Shown here: in pieces, positions 10,255 through 22,505 of the stretch | How positions within the stretch are numbered: position 1 is the first letter of the stretch | How the letters are laid out: each line of letters begins with the position of its first letter | Origin: Ctena decussata | Taxonomy: Eukaryota; Mollusca; Bivalvia; Lucinida; Lucinidae | NCBI GenBank assembly: GCA_963989385.1 | Contig: OZ022511.1 | Coordinates: 29,258,503 to 29,322,502 of the forward strand | Length of the DNA: 64,000 nucleotides | Direction: 5' to 3' | Translations under genes and position numbers: made by a program | Notes under the pieces: model-generated | The model's database searches: none | What the model saw: the letters and a program-made list of their open reading frames with translations, nothing else | What the model was told of the DNA's origin: nothing

Positions 10255-10414
10255 GCTGATCAGAGACTTCGCTGTCTGCATGGAGGTAGCTCAGACCTTT
10301 AGTTACCCTTTAAGAGTTTAGCGAAGCCTCTGATCAGACTGGTTGAATGCCCATGCTGATCTAAGTGTGCGCTGGGCGCACAATCAATTTGTGGGTTTCC
10401 TCGTGTCGCGGCTA
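10255..10414 (-). repeat. Hairpin element family A, partial copy
   Basis: It lacks the first ~75 bases of the 238-bp element. The remaining part runs from the 'gatcagagacttcgctgt' segment through the loop to the closing cgtgtcgcggcta end. It is more diverged than the other copies. The loop orientation is the reverse of the majority, hence the minus call. Confidence 0.7.
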
Positions 10415-11271
10415 ATATAATGTGTACTAAGTTGAAGTTAACAACAGACTTGTTACCGCTATTCATTATTGACATGACAGTAAGGCGTGATTTATATTTC
10501 AGTCACGTGTAAACACAAAATTCTACGTCTTCATCGCATGGTTATTTCTATAAATTACGTTTGGCGAAACGAAAAGTTGATACACATCAAGCCCAGTCAC
10601 ATATATTTGACTATTATAAACATTCATATAGCTATAAAAAATGGGTCTGTGTTTTATGTATATCACAGGATCCTAAAATTCTGTTGATGTTCCATGTTTT
10701 ATCAACCTAGCAAATGAGATAGAATTAATAGTACCATTAAAGTAACATTAATGCTAACAGCCTAACACAGATTAGCTTGGTTCCCTTTCTATGAGTGAAG
10801 CAATAAGGAACAGTATCATATTCCAGATTGCCTACATGTACATGTAATTAATTATACAGTCTGTTATACGAAGGGAGGCATATTATATGGTAAAAAGCAA
10901 TTATAAATGATATATATGATGTAATACGATTCACATATTCTACAATTTCCACTGATAAATTGGTAATAAAGCATCCTTATTGTAATGAAGGATTTAATAA
11001 ACATGTCAACATTTGTACTATATTTCTTTCTGCATATGCGATTTAGGTCTAATGCAAAATCAAGTAGTTAAAGCATATAGCTAACAAAAAAACAACACGC
11101 AAACCAGATAAGAATATCCGAAAGTTTCATCTGTACCTACGTTTCTTATCTCACCATGCTATCTCACCTAGAACCGGATAAAATACGTCAAGTCAGTGTA
11201 TTGGTTGTATAAGTACGTTGGATTTTCAGATCATGAGGTGAATAATAATGTAAATCGATGTCAGTTTTTAT
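10415..11271. other. No feature recognised
   Basis: This is AT-rich unique-looking sequence. The frame at 10487-10687 has no recognisable composition and no splice context. Confidence 0.4.
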
Positions 11272-13060
11272 ACCCCGCGCAAACTATGTATGAGGGGTGG
11301 GGGGGGGGTATACTGTTTTCTCGTTGTCCTTCGTCCGTCATTCCATCCGGCACCGATATGTTTTAAATTTTGTCCATGGATGCAGCGTGTGAAAAGAGTT
11401 CATACCTATTTTTTTCAATTTTCCGCGGATGAGTTTTAATGCTGAGTTAGGACCCTTTATATTTTTAAAATGTTTGTTATCTCAACTCCTCCTAGATCGC
11501 TTGACCGATTTTCTAGAAATTAATTACGTGAACACATATTGGTATGAAGATGTGCATAAAGGTTTCCTTTTTCAAATTTGACCCATCTTGCCCGAGTTAT
11601 GCCCCTATTTGACATTTTTTCAATAATTTTGGCGTTTATTTTAGTCTTTTTTGCTTTAATTTTATTCAAATTTGGTTCATAGATGCAACATAAGAAAATA
11701 GTTGACACATGTTTTCCATTTTTTTCCGGAAATATTTGCCTGCTGAGTTATGCCCCTTTCATATTTTTTGTAAAAAAAAATGTTGTCAGAACTCCTCATG
11801 GACCGCTGGACCGATTTTCTTGAAATTAAGTACTATGTGAACACATATTGGTATGAAGATGTGCATTATAAGGTTTCTGTTTTGAAATCTGACCCCACTT
11901 GCCTGAGTGATGCCCCTTTTTGATATTTTTGACCCCATTTTGGGGGTTTTCTTGCTTTGATTTTATTCAAATTTGGTTCATAGATGCATCATAAGAAAAT
12001 AGTTGACATGTGTTTTCCACTTTTTCCGGGAAGTGTTTCCCTGCTGAGTTATGCCCCTTTACATTTTTCCTAAAACAGTTTGTTATCGCAACTCCTCCTA
12101 GACCGCTAGACCGATTTTTTTAATCAAGAATGTGAACACATATTGGTGTGAAGATGTGCACAAAGGGTTCCATTTTGAAATCTGACCCCTCTTGCCTGAG
12201 TTATGCCCCTTTCTGATAATTTTAATTCTAATTTTGGGTTTATAGTCGTTTTTGCTATGATTTTATTCAAATTGTGTTCATACATGCATGATCAGAAAAT
12301 AGTTAACAAATGTTTTCCATTTTTTCTGGGAGGTGTTTGCCTGCTGAGTTATGTTATCGCTACATTTCCAAAAGTGATTGACAGATATTCTTATAATTGA
12401 GTATGTGAACACATATTGATATGAAGATATGCATTAAGGTTATGATTTTAATTACCAACCGTTTTTGTCTGAGTTGTGCCCCTTAATTATATTTTATGCT
12501 GTGTTTATATAGGATTTTTATGTCACATTTCTTCGATTTTATTCCTATTTGGTGCATTGATACAGGAGAAGACAACAGCTGACAAATATTTTTCAGCTTT
12601 TTCCAAATATTTTTCAGCTTTGTTATGCCCCTTGTGGTTTCTGAAAATATAGTTTGTTGCTGCATTTTCTCCTAAACTGTTTCTCTGTTATTTTTCAAAT
12701 TAAGTGTGTGAACATACACTGGTCTTCTATAGATGTGTATTGAGTTATGGGTTTGAAACTTAAGCATTTTTGCTGAGCTATGTTCCTTTTCAAGTGTTGT
12801 TTGTAAAAAAATATTGTCATTCTTGCTCTAATTTCTTTGAGATTTGGTCCAGGGAGCAAGCTTAAGAAAAGAGTATACACAAATATTGTCAGTTTTGCTT
12901 GCTAGAACTTGGGGATGAGCTGTATCTGTGGGGTTTTTTTTAACATATAACTTATTGCTCTGTACATCTATATAAAAAGTTGGATGACAAAAGGAAACTA
13001 AGTGCTAAATGCGGAGAGAATTTAGTAAGCCATGCTTACTGCCACCTCTTGTTACCACTA
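11272..13060. repeat. Tandem array of ~300-bp units ('gagttatgcccc' family)
   Basis: After an entry block (ataccccgcgcaaa … cgtccgtcattcc) come about five diverged units. Each carries 'aactcctcctagaccgct', 'gtgaacacatattggtatgaagatg', 'ctgagttatgcccc' and 'ttcaaatttggttcatagatg' in the same order. Units begin near 11472, 11780, 12080, 12345 and 12660; the last two are badly decayed. The block ends near 'taagccatgcttactgcc'. Frames inside it are repeat artefacts. Confidence 0.7.
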
Positions 13061-14040
13061 CAGACATTACCGTTAAGAACCAAACATCATTCGTTAAAAT
13101 CGTCAGTTTTCAATATTAAATAAAAGCCATCCAAAAGCTAAAATTCTGCATTTAAACAAGATCTACGTTTAAAATCGAACATCGTAAATTTAAAATTTGT
13201 GCAAGAAAAAGTGTCTGTCATGGGTATGAACTGTTGATAGAAAAAGCTCACTCGAAATTGATGTTCGGCATCACTAGCCAAGCTTCCCGATGCCAAACAG
13301 TGACCCCTGTGACAGATTTTTCTATTCACACCTCACACTCATGGAAGATACTCATAATGCGCATAAAGGGGGGGGGGTCTCCATTTTCTGCTTAATGGAT
13401 TTTCACCAAACCTCACCAATCTGTACTTGTAAGTGTTGGTTTTCATATTTTGAAATACTGATCTCATCGAAATTGCATTTTGAGTAGAGCGCAATGTCAA
13501 AGTGGGTGGGGAAATATCACCCCATGACTTAACATGTATCATTTTTTTGCAGTTATCTCTATAAGTAATAATAACTGATTTGCCATTATGATTTGAAATA
13601 ATACAGGCATATACGCTAATTAATTGGGTTATATAACTTACCATTGTTTGATTAGTCAATACCAATATATGAGCTTATAAGTGGTACCAGAACAGGAATT
13701 TTACATATTTTTGCTTCTCCAAATTTACGAAAAATCACAATTTTTCATTATTTGTCCAGATATAAAGGAAACTTTGTAATTATATTGATATGAAAGTGTT
13801 CATTGCAAAATTATTAGATAATCTGAATTATCTGCCCTAAATTTAAGAAAATATATTAAGTAATTAAACTGAAAATGTTAGATTGAAATTTTACACTGGA
13901 AGGTATATTTTTTATGACTCTTTTGCTCATGTTTCTAATACTATACTGATTGTTGAGTTGTCAGTTCCATTTGGTGCCCGTTATATTATACAAGAACTAT
14001 AACTTAACAGCAGAGCTCATCCTGTTATATGCCACCGAAT
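13061..14040. other. No gene; contains a G10 run
   Basis: A homopolymer of ten G lies at 13368-13377 in sequence resembling 'ggattttcaccaaacctcacc' bivalve repeats. A 108-codon minus-strand frame (13339-13665) overlaps this and has no recognisable features. Confidence 0.35.
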
Positions 14041-14880
14041 TAAATCACATTCAAGATATCATTTTCCGACCCTAAGTTTGATTTATTGATTTTCGTTACT
14101 GATATATCAAATGTTATTTGAAACCTTAGTTTGGCATTTAAAAGTCTCACTGAAAGCTAATAGCAGAGACATACTAGACCCTCCTGCCCAACACACACGC
14201 AAAATTTTTCATATCTGACAGTGATCACCCTAATCTTTCTTGTTTGCAGTGCTAATGCGTTTAGTGTGGTCTTTGGTGGCTGATTACCAAACGTTTGCTC
14301 TTCATTACCTGTAAAAATACAGCAATCCGGGGACGGAATTACTACTGGGTGAGGCATGATCTCTGTGTTAGCACTTTTTATGCCTTTGCTTAGTGTCACA
14401 GATTCTCTTCTTTATGGGTGTTCTTGTTCCATTTCTTCTGCCAACCTTATGAACATCTTCACACTAAAGTTCTCCTCCAAATATTTTCTTTGGTAAACTT
14501 ATTTCAGACAGCTTCTGTGAATGTCTTTCATCTGTGCATTTACTCAGGTGACATGGCCAAACCAGCTTAGCGGAGCCAGTTTCAGAAGGTTATATATGCT
14601 TTGAATCCCTGCCCTCTTCAGGACTTACATATGCTGTCTTGCCATCTAAGCTTTATAAGTGTCCCAAGACTGTCTGTGTGTAAGATTAGGGTGATCACTG
14701 TCAGATATAAAAGATCTTGCGTGTGTGTTTGGCAGGAGGTTCTTGTACATTGTCTCTGTTGTTCGTTTTAAGTGAGAGTTTTAAATTACAAACTAAGGTA
14801 TCCAATAACATTTGGTAAATCAGTATATAAAACCCATAAATCAAACTTAGGGTCGGAATACCTTGAATGTGATGGGATAG
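14041..14880. repeat. Long inverted repeat, ~200-bp arms, ~440-bp spacer
   Basis: The arm at 14041-14240 (cctaagtttgatttatt … gtgatcaccctaatctt) is matched in reverse complement by 14681-14880 (taagattagggtgatcac … aaatcaaacttagggtcgg), with small indels. The spacer contains a decayed retroelement frame (14440-14680). This could be a foldback transposon or an inverted duplication. Confidence 0.65.
14440..14680 (-). pseudogene. Possible non-LTR retrotransposon ORF2 C-terminal fragment
   Basis: Reading the minus strand, one segment gives …LLKLAPLSWFGHVT before a stop. An adjoining frame continues with a basic, Cys/His-poor tail. An L-x-W-x-GHV motif is typical of the region after the RT domain in many LINE ORF2 proteins. 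Frameshifts and stops mean it is not functional. The assignment is motif-based and tentative. Confidence 0.35.
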
Positions 14881-14929
14881 AATAGAATTAAATGTTTTTA
14901 AAACTTTCAGCATTCTAGTGTCAAGATCA

Positions 14930-15500
14930 AGGGGGGTATTGCTATTTTTAGAAGAAAACTGTCATCGCTCTAGTGTGCTCATTGATAAAACTTTACACAG
15001 ATGTAAAATATGACAATATCTTGGACGAGTTCGCGTTCCAGCATTCTAATACTAAAGCATGTTTTATAAAAAGCATCGCTATAGCGCCCTTCATTGTGAA
15101 CCTATGTTGTTATCATTTGACCCAAATGTTTAATAGGACAATATATTGGACAGTTTCAGGCTTCTATCAAGGTCACAGTCAAGGTCACAGTTGATAGTTT
15201 ATAGACAAAAAACAACAACTTTGGACAAGTTTGCATTTCAGGTCTAAGAGTCCAGGTAACGGTCACAATTTTTGTCTGTCTAGAAAACATTTCAGTGCAC
15301 TAGTATCTCATTGATGAATGAAATTCAGTATGTCTTTACACAACTGTTAAAGATGACAATGCTTTTGGACTTTTTGCGTTTCAGAATGCTAGGATCAAGG
15401 CCAATGCCATTGTTTCATTATATAGGAACACTTTGTCATCGCTCCAGCATTGTATCACTCGCGATGCATTGTATTTATTTTGAACTAAAGGACTTTAAGA
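14930..15500. repeat. Diverged tandem repeat ('caaggtcac' family)
   Basis: Two units ~330 bp apart share 'ctcattgatraa', 'acacarctgttaaa/atgtaaaatatgacaat', 'ttggac…tttgcgtt(t/c)cag' and 'ctaggatcaagg'. Between them are 'tcaaggtcacagtcaaggtcacag' phrases. It is strongly decayed. Confidence 0.5.
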
Positions 15501-16762
15501 ACTAACTGCTATTAATGATTACAGAGACAGCCTATTTTGTTGCATATCGCGTGCGTATGACACACAAAAATATATTTTCTGTATTATAGACGTTTTCTTT
15601 TGATTGGATCAGGATAAGTATTAAGTCATTCATATAATAAAAAGTCTTTAGTGTCAGATTTATTTCACAAAATCGTCATGCTGACTACTGTTACAGTAGC
15701 AGAATTTATATGACTTTGATAATCAGTTGTAAAGCTGAAAATACAATGTATTTGCCATATGAATCAAGCTTGCTTACATATCTTCACAGTATTGTCACGT
15801 TGAGTCATACATTGCGATTCACTAGATTACATATGTCAGAGAAGAAAAACGTGAAATAGAAAGAAATACACTGACTCGTAAAATCTGTCTTTTTCAGCCA
15901 TATGTACATGTAGCAACTTTTATTACCATTTTTTGCAGTGTCTTCAACTTCCAAAACTACGACAACTGAGAAGTTTCGAAAATAGACACCAAACATAAAA
16001 GATGAAGTATCAAAGAAACAGTCACTGACGGTTAAAAAATCACAAGCTTACCAACACTCGGAAAGCGAAGAATGCTATATATGTATAAACTTAACAAAAA
16101 CAACAGCGTTTTTTATTGCGCTGCCATTTTTTGGATTTGGAGGAATCAGACATATGATATATCTCAATATAAGCGTATTCATACCTAATATAGTGCGACA
16201 GACGCGCGTTTCTGTATTTAACTTCTTCAGTGTCGCTAAACCCCAAAAGTTTTAAAGAAAAGATATGATGGCAGGTCTCGGCAGGCAACGAGCATCCCTC
16301 TCCAATATAATACTGTTGAATATGTGCAACATGCATTTACATGCTTTCGCATGTCTTGCACATGCGCAGTTGTGCATAAGTAACTTTGCTAGCAACGTAG
16401 ACACTCTACACTGACAGCAAAAGTAAATTCCTGTACAAACGTTTATATCTGCATTACTTTCACTATCATGTTACATTGTGTACGTCTCTGAAAAATTAGT
16501 TGAATACTGAAATTGCCAGTCTGAGCACTGACGTTAACGGTGCCAAATCTGCAGGACTTTCGATTTCAGTCGATGGAAAACATTTAATCTCAGAAACCGT
16601 TTTCCGACAGCCAGAGGCATTGAATCGTTGCATTAAAATTACTAAATACAAATTACAGACCCTTGACTTGCAATATGCTTATATAACGCTACGTCAGACT
16701 CAGGCATCAACGTTGCAGTTGAAGTAAATATTTAAGAAATAGATCAGTTGTAGCAGTGAATT
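15501..16762. other. No feature recognised
   Basis: This is AT-rich sequence without a long frame, RNA gene or repeat that I can identify. A short minus-strand frame at 16091-16336 and a plus frame at 16500-16727 look random. Confidence 0.35.
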
Positions 16763-16879
16763 GTTGAGTAATAATTCACTGTTTGGAGGTCAGTTATAAA
16801 GTAGATCATATCACGAGCGCAGAGTGCGAGTGATATATCTACTTACAACTGACCGACAAACAGTGAATTATTACTTAAC
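16763..16879. repeat. Short foldback, ~50-bp arms
   Basis: gttgagtaataattcactg at 16763 is the reverse complement, with one mismatch, of the sequence ending at 16879. The arms continue through 'ggtcagtt' and 'gtagat' to a central 'atcacgagcgcagagtgcgagtgat'. It shares the phrase 'cagtgaatt' with the big palindrome that follows. Confidence 0.6.
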
Positions 16880-17639
16880 ATTTCAATGCTAGAGCTGAAC
16901 TATTTCGATTCTAACACTAACAGAACGCTGAAAAGTATTCTTTTCATTCAATTTCTCCCAACCTTCCTGCCAGCGCGTTCATTGTCCCGCTAATATTCTT
17001 AACTGTATCTAAGATAAATGTACGTTTTTATGGCGACTTTAGACAGAAAAAGAGATGTTACACCGTCTAACGTCTCAAAACGTCACAAAATTACGTCATT
17101 AGTGCCAGTGACGTCAGCAATTAGGCTCCCGCGCTCCGAAACAGTGAATTGTTGCAGAATAAAACACGGAAACTTTCCATTGTTTCTATAGGCGCACTGT
17201 GTTAGAATATGTTATCATTTCCGTTTGCTGTACTGCTTTTAAGATTAAATTTGTGTATTCCCCGTCGAGTCAAAATTTGTTTATGTTTCAATTTTGCCTT
17301 TTTCTGAATTGACCCCTGTACTGTCTAAAACAAATGTGACGTTTCCAATCATTCAAGTACATTAATTCTTTAATCTTTAACCAGAATTGAAAGGAAAGAA
17401 TATTTGATCAGTTTCAAATCATAAAAAGTTTGTCTGAGTCTGAGATTTCCAAAAAATATTGGAGTTCGAAAAACAACGCCAAGTTTTCAACCGCCTTGTT
17501 TCTATTTTCCTGAGTATATATATATGAAAATAGAACATCATTTTGCAATGGCATGCACACTTGATCTGACAATGTGGATCGGCACAGACGCCACGGGAGA
17601 CACAGGACATGGAAGTTTTACCTGTGTTTTTATACTTAT
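16880..17639. other. No gene seen
   Basis: It holds a TGACGTCA site near 17109 and a stray 'aaacagtgaattgttgcag' copy of the foldback terminus near 17140. Otherwise nothing was recognised. Confidence 0.35.
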
Positions 17640-19152
17640 CTATTCTTTTATACTTTTCAATGAATCATAGAGATTGCTCGGTGAAATCGAAACTGATAAA
17701 TTTACTATTTGAAACAGTGACATTATCACTTTCGATTTCACTGTTTCAAAAAATAGGATTTTCATTGAATAGTCTCATTTATTTGTTAATTAATTGGCTA
17801 AACCTTATCCGGCTTGACTTAAATTACGCCATGCATCTTTGCACGTCATTACGACATTAATGACGTCACTAAAAGCGCCAACGTACCATTATTAATGCGT
17901 CCGACGTCAGGCCGCCTAAGTCTCCTATCGGCATTCTTTCTTAGCAAATTTCTTTAGGTTTGTTTGTTTAAATGAAAGTTCAAGCTATTTTTCACTTGCA
18001 AACTGCGTTTACAACCTTTATCATACCCAGTGAACACGCTAGAAACTTAAAATTTGACGCAAAACGTCATAATGGCTGACACATTGGAATAAAGCGTTTC
18101 GATGCAATTTTAAGGCACATAAGAACCTGACAATTTGACTTCTTTAGTGTTAGATCAATTTTTATTTCACTCGTGAACACCAAAAGTGGTACTCGTGAAA
18201 TACTGCTTTTGGTGTTCATTCGGTGAAATAAATAGAGGATATTTGACTTTTTCAGTGTAAGATCGATTTTTATTTCACCGAATGAACACCAAAAGCAGTA
18301 TTTTCACGAGTGGCGAAGCCACGAGTGAAAATACCACTTTTGGTGTTCATGAGTGAAATAAAAATTCATCTTTAACTGAAAAAGTCAAATTTTCTATTTC
18401 TTTTATGCTTGAAAATCGCAATAATTCTGTTAATTCAAGAGCGTCAGCCATAACGACAGAAACACAACTTTTTTTTCTAACCGTTTTGCGTCAAATTTGA
18501 GGCTTCCTGCGTGTTTATTGGGTATGATATTGGTTGTAAACATAGTTTGCAACTGAAAAATAGCTTTAAATATGAGCCGCGACGCGAGAAAACCAACAAT
18601 GTGGTCGTGCGCCCAGCGCAGACTCAGATCAGCCTGGGCATCCGCCCAGTTTGATCAGACTCTTCGCTAAGCGCTTTAAGGGTAGCTAAGGGTCTAAGCT
18701 ACCTCCATGCGGACAGCGAAGACTCTGATCAGACTGGGCGGATGCCCAGGCTGATCTGAGTCTGCGCTGGGCGCACTACCACATTGTTGGTTTTGTCGTG
18801 TCGCGGCTCATATCATTTTGATGAACAGATCTCATTAAAATTGCCAAGAAGGAATGCCTACAGGAGACTTAGGCGGCCTGACGTCACGTGCAGTAACAAT
18901 GTTACGTCGGCACCTTAAGTGACGTCATTAAAGTCGTAATGACGTGCAAACATGCGTGATGTAATTTTTATCAAGCCAGATAAGATTTAGACAATTTATC
19001 AACAAAAAAATTGAGCCTATTTCACAAAAATCCTATTTCTGAAACAGTGAAATCGAAAGTGATAATTTCACTGTTTGAAACAGTGAGATTATCAGTTTCG
19101 ATTTCACCGAGAAATCTCTATAATTCATTGAAAAGTATAAAAGAAAAATCGA
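17640..19152. repeat. ~1.5-kb imperfect palindrome with nested hairpin element
   Basis: The left arm begins 'tattcttttatacttttcaatgaat', continues with 'ggtgaaatcgaaactgataa' and 'cgcctaagtctcct'. It is mirrored by the right arm, ending 'ttcattgaaaagtataaaagaa' at ~19145. Landmarks such as 'gacgtcaggccgcctaag' (left) and 'cttaggcggcctgacgtca' (right) pair in order. The centre (~18165-18365) is itself a set of hairpins built on 'gaacaccaaaag' and 'ttttcacgagtggcgaagcc'. The right arm carries hairpin family A at 18573-18810, absent from the left arm. No long frame is present. Confidence 0.8.
18573..18810 (+). repeat. Hairpin element family A, full copy (nested)
   Basis: This is a 238-bp near-palindrome beginning tgagccgcgac and ending gtcgcggctca, with an asymmetric centre (agcgctttaagggtagct / aagctacctccatgcggac). 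It is inserted in the right arm of the 1.5-kb palindrome. The flanks read …aaata and tatca…. Confidence 0.9.
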
Positions 19153-20532
19153 TCTTACACTGAAAAAGTCAAATATCCTCTATATGTCCAGTTGTCTGAG
19201 AATGAGCTGTTTATTGATTTACCGTGCGTCATTGTAAACTGTTGTCAATTTATGTATAATTGTCTTTTAGTTATAAGGGCAGGATTTGAATATGATTAGT
19301 TGCAGATCATTGCTTATCGTTTTACCTTGGTGCACGTTCTTTTCCTCCAGTGACTAATTTGCAGTCAGAAAATGTAAGCATTTATTTCCTCGCAAGGCTC
19401 AACCCTTTTTTGCGTTTAATTCTGAATAGCCGCTCTCATAGTCGATCAGCGTCTTATTTCCGATCACTGTTCTTTACATGTGACAGTAACGACAATATAT
19501 GCAGCTCAGGTATAGATACATAATAGATACACTGCATCGACAACTTTAGTAAACAAACTGTATAAATCTGAAATCTTAATGCCCTGCTTCACAAGTGAAA
19601 ACATTCGCATGCAAGTAAGACGTGGTTGGCATGGCAACCAATGAGAATTAAAAGATCATTATTTCTCAAAATGACTGACACTGACCTGTCTTCTGATGAT
19701 CTTATACAAATGCTTAATGTCTTTTTAACCCCCTAACCTCGTATAATGCTATTGTAAAAAAATAGAAGAAATAGAAAAAAAAATCTTTAAAATGTGGGCA
19801 TGTCTTTTTTTCTTTTCTTTGTTTGTTGTTTTGTTGTTTTGCCTTTGGAGAAAACGCTCAAGGCAGCTTCAGAAAAAAGAACAATAGAAAGTCTGTAGCA
19901 AATGTTAGAAAATCTATTATCTATTATAGTACCGTTAAGCATTATAGCGCTAATACTCCCAACGAAATTACTACAAATATACTTCTTGCACCATTCCACA
20001 CCAGGAAAGCCACAAAATATACCCTCATTTGTATGTGATATTGCTGTAATAACATTTTGCTCTTCTCAGTAAATACATTACACCATATCGCGTCATTTGA
20101 GTGACGGTGACTGGCATCTCTGCTTCTTTCTACTTAAAACGAAAATTATAACAGATTTACAATCTGTTTTGTAGATTTCTTTTTTTTAGGTCAAAACATT
20201 ATGAGCCGATCGCTGATGCCTATCTATAACTAACGACGAATTTAGTTCATTTTAAAGTCTTCTTAGTCCTACCAGGGCTTAAAACGTCTAAACACAAATC
20301 ATTATGATTAGGTCTTCAACCTTCACGTTTGTATTGTTGGTTAATGTGCAACTGTAGAGTCAAATAAGTGGCAAAAAGCAGGGAACATCTTTTGTTGGAA
20401 ATGACAAATCGCTAAACAAAATGCAATTTACTTTATCTCGGTGGAACATAAAACGAAAGTGGTCCAGCGCCTTGTATTATATTTTACCATTTTATTTAAC
20501 GCTTGTGGAAAAGCGTTTTTCAAACTTTTATA
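19153..20532. other. No feature recognised
   Basis: A-rich and T-rich patches (e.g. 19758-19850) occur but I see no gene. Overlapping short frames at 19787-20038 on both strands lie in this low-complexity DNA. Confidence 0.35.
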
Positions 20533-20769
20533 TGTGCCGCGACTCGAGAAAACCGACAATGTGGTTTGCGCTCTGGGCAGACTCAGATCAGCCTGGACAT
20601 CCGCCCAGTTGGCTCTGACTCTTTGCTAAGCGCTCAGAGGGTAGTTTAGGATCTAAGCTACCTCCATGTGGACAGCGATGACTCTGATCAGACTCGGCGG
20701 ATGCCCAGGCTGATCTGAGTCTGCGCTGGGCGCATAACCACATTGTTGGTTGTGTCGGGCCGCGGCTCA
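20533..20769 (+). repeat. Hairpin element family A, diverged full copy
   Basis: It begins tgtgccgcgactcgag and ends ccgcggctca. Arm mismatches (e.g. 'tttgcgctctgggcag') are more numerous than in younger-looking copies. The loop has the plus orientation. Short frames in this interval are products of the repeat. Confidence 0.85.
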
Positions 20770-21228
20770 TATGTGAAACTCAAGTATGTTTTACTGGCTT
20801 TATTGGCCTATATACGATGACGAAACTATGTAATGAAGCTTGCAGCGAAACCTTATTAAATATTTCATGCCGAGAGGGAATGGGGCCTTTAAAAAGAATC
20901 TTACCTTGGTGCCAACTTTAAATCCGTCCTTCAGGATAAGGTATAACCTCAATCATGTAAACAAGAAAATACGATTATCCCCACTAGGCGGTTTAAATCT
21001 ACCTTTACATTACTTTCAACTTCGCTATAACAGAAAGATGTGAAACCCTTTTAAAAATCACTGTAGCTTTGATGGCTATTAAATCGGCTTTCAACCGTGG
21101 ATACCTATAACACATTATGATATTCGTGGAGAATAACTGAACGCCCCTGAAACATATATCAGAAAACAAGGACATGTTTCTTAGATTTAAAATTATAATG
21201 ATGACCAACGGGACGGTGGGAATGAGTT
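20770..21228. other. No feature recognised
   Basis: This spacer between the hairpin element and a SINE has no recognisable coding or RNA feature. Confidence 0.35.
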
Positions 21229-21526
21229 ACCCATCATATCTTGCCGGGCCGGGTAGCGCAATCGGTAGGGCACCTGACTCGTAAGTCAGAGGTCCTGGGT
21301 TCGAATCCCGGTCTGGTCACATACTTTCGTTTCTCCTTCCGCTGATTCAAGAAGGGTAGTTGTCAGTTACTGGCGAAAGTATGTGCACTTAGTACTGGTT
21401 AACCGCTTAGGAGGTCTAAGCCTGCCCAGGAATAGTGTGGTTAGGTTAACTGACCGTCCCGACATGACCTTAGTTGTTTACCGTGGACGTTAAGCATCAA
21501 ATCAACCAAGCAACCCACCATATCTT
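21229..21526 (+). mobile_element. tRNA-derived SINE (family 1) with target-site duplication
   Basis: The body is 21243-21512. Flanks 21229-21242 (acccatcatatctt) and 21513-21526 (acccaccatatctt) are a 14-base duplication with one mismatch. The 5' head folds as a tRNA: acceptor gccgggc, A-box 'tagcgcaatcggtagg', anticodon arm ctgac/gtcag with a six-base loop, and T-arm with B-box ggttcgaatcc. The non-tRNA body contains 'aaccgcttaggaggtctaag' and ends 'gacgttaagcatcaaatcaa'. The odd loop and long body make a functional tRNA unlikely. Confidence 0.85.
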
Positions 21527-22124
21527 GGGCAAAACTTCTAAATCGCTGCATTTGTCCTTCAAAGATTCGAAATGCACTCATATACTGCTGGGTTCACAAA
21601 GAAAGTTTTCCAGTCGCTGGATGGCCAAATTGCAGTTTGCATCCGCATCACTCTGCGTTTTAACCAAGCGACTCTAATCCCTTAACCCAATTCTCTCTTG
21701 CCACATCCTCGATTTATATCCTTTTTCCGAAATATTTGTTGGCAGTTGGTATCAAATGCATTTACGTGACTGTATCGGCATTTCAAAGTCGCTGAAAGGC
21801 TTGGCAGATGAAGTATTGGTATTTTTAATCCAATTTAAGTTTAATATCGCGCTGTGGTTGCGATCACGCACCTGCGATCACTTGATTTACTAAATAGCAA
21901 AGAAGAAAATAACCTTTAGAAACCTTTGTGATAAGCGGTTTCTTTCTTTCTTTCTTAATTATTTACTGTCTTTCCATTTGCTTACACTTTCTTTTTAACA
22001 GTGTCGTTGCGCTTGTGATTGAGTGTAAAGGTTCTGTTTCAGGGGTTGACAGTAAATGTTGCTATAGCGTTGAGGTTAAAATAAGGTCAGCTTTTCTGCT
22101 TCACCATGTCCACTGAGCCAAAAT
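21527..22124. other. No gene between two SINE copies
   Basis: This is AT-rich, with a tttctttctttctt stretch near 21940. No recognised feature was found. Confidence 0.35.
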
Positions 22125-22418
22125 TTCAAGTATGAAAATTGCCGGGCCGCGTAGCGCAATCGGTAGGGCACCTGACTGGTAAGTCAGAGGTCCTTGGTTC
22201 GAAACCCGGTCTGGCCACATACTTTCGTTTCTCCTTCCGCTGACTCAAGAAGGGCAGTTGTCAGTTACTGGCGAAAGTATGTGCACTTAGTACTGGTTAA
22301 CCGCTTAGGAGGTCTAAGCCTGCCCAGGAATAGTGTGGTTAGGTTAACTGACCGTCCCGACATGACCATAGATGCTTACTGTGGACGTTAAGCATCAAAT
22401 CATTCAAGTATGAAAATT
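22125..22418 (+). mobile_element. tRNA-derived SINE (family 1) with 16-bp target-site duplication
   Basis: The body is 22141-22402. The duplication ttcaagtatgaaaatt is perfect at 22125-22140 and 22403-22418, so the insertion ends are exact. The head differs from the 21.2-kb copy mainly in the anticodon loop (tggtaa). The body is nearly identical, indicating recent activity of the family. Confidence 0.9.
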
Positions 22419-22445
22419 ATCCGACCGACATTCCCCATACCAGTT

Positions 22446-22505
22446 CCAAACAATATCAGTGCGAAGTGACATGCGTTGGACACGCGTGCTTCTTCCGACC
22501 TTAGG
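22446..22505 (+). repeat. Left copy of an inverted repeat pair
   Basis: About 60 bases (ccaaacaatatcagtgcgaa … ttccgacct) are repeated in reverse complement at 23182-23241 with few changes. The ~675-bp interval between the copies has no recognised gene. Confidence 0.65.

Noticed and set aside
21243..21320. Functional tRNA gene
   Set aside because: Six-base anticodon loop, a long conserved non-tRNA body, and flanking target duplications identify a SINE; the same applies at 22141 and 38349.
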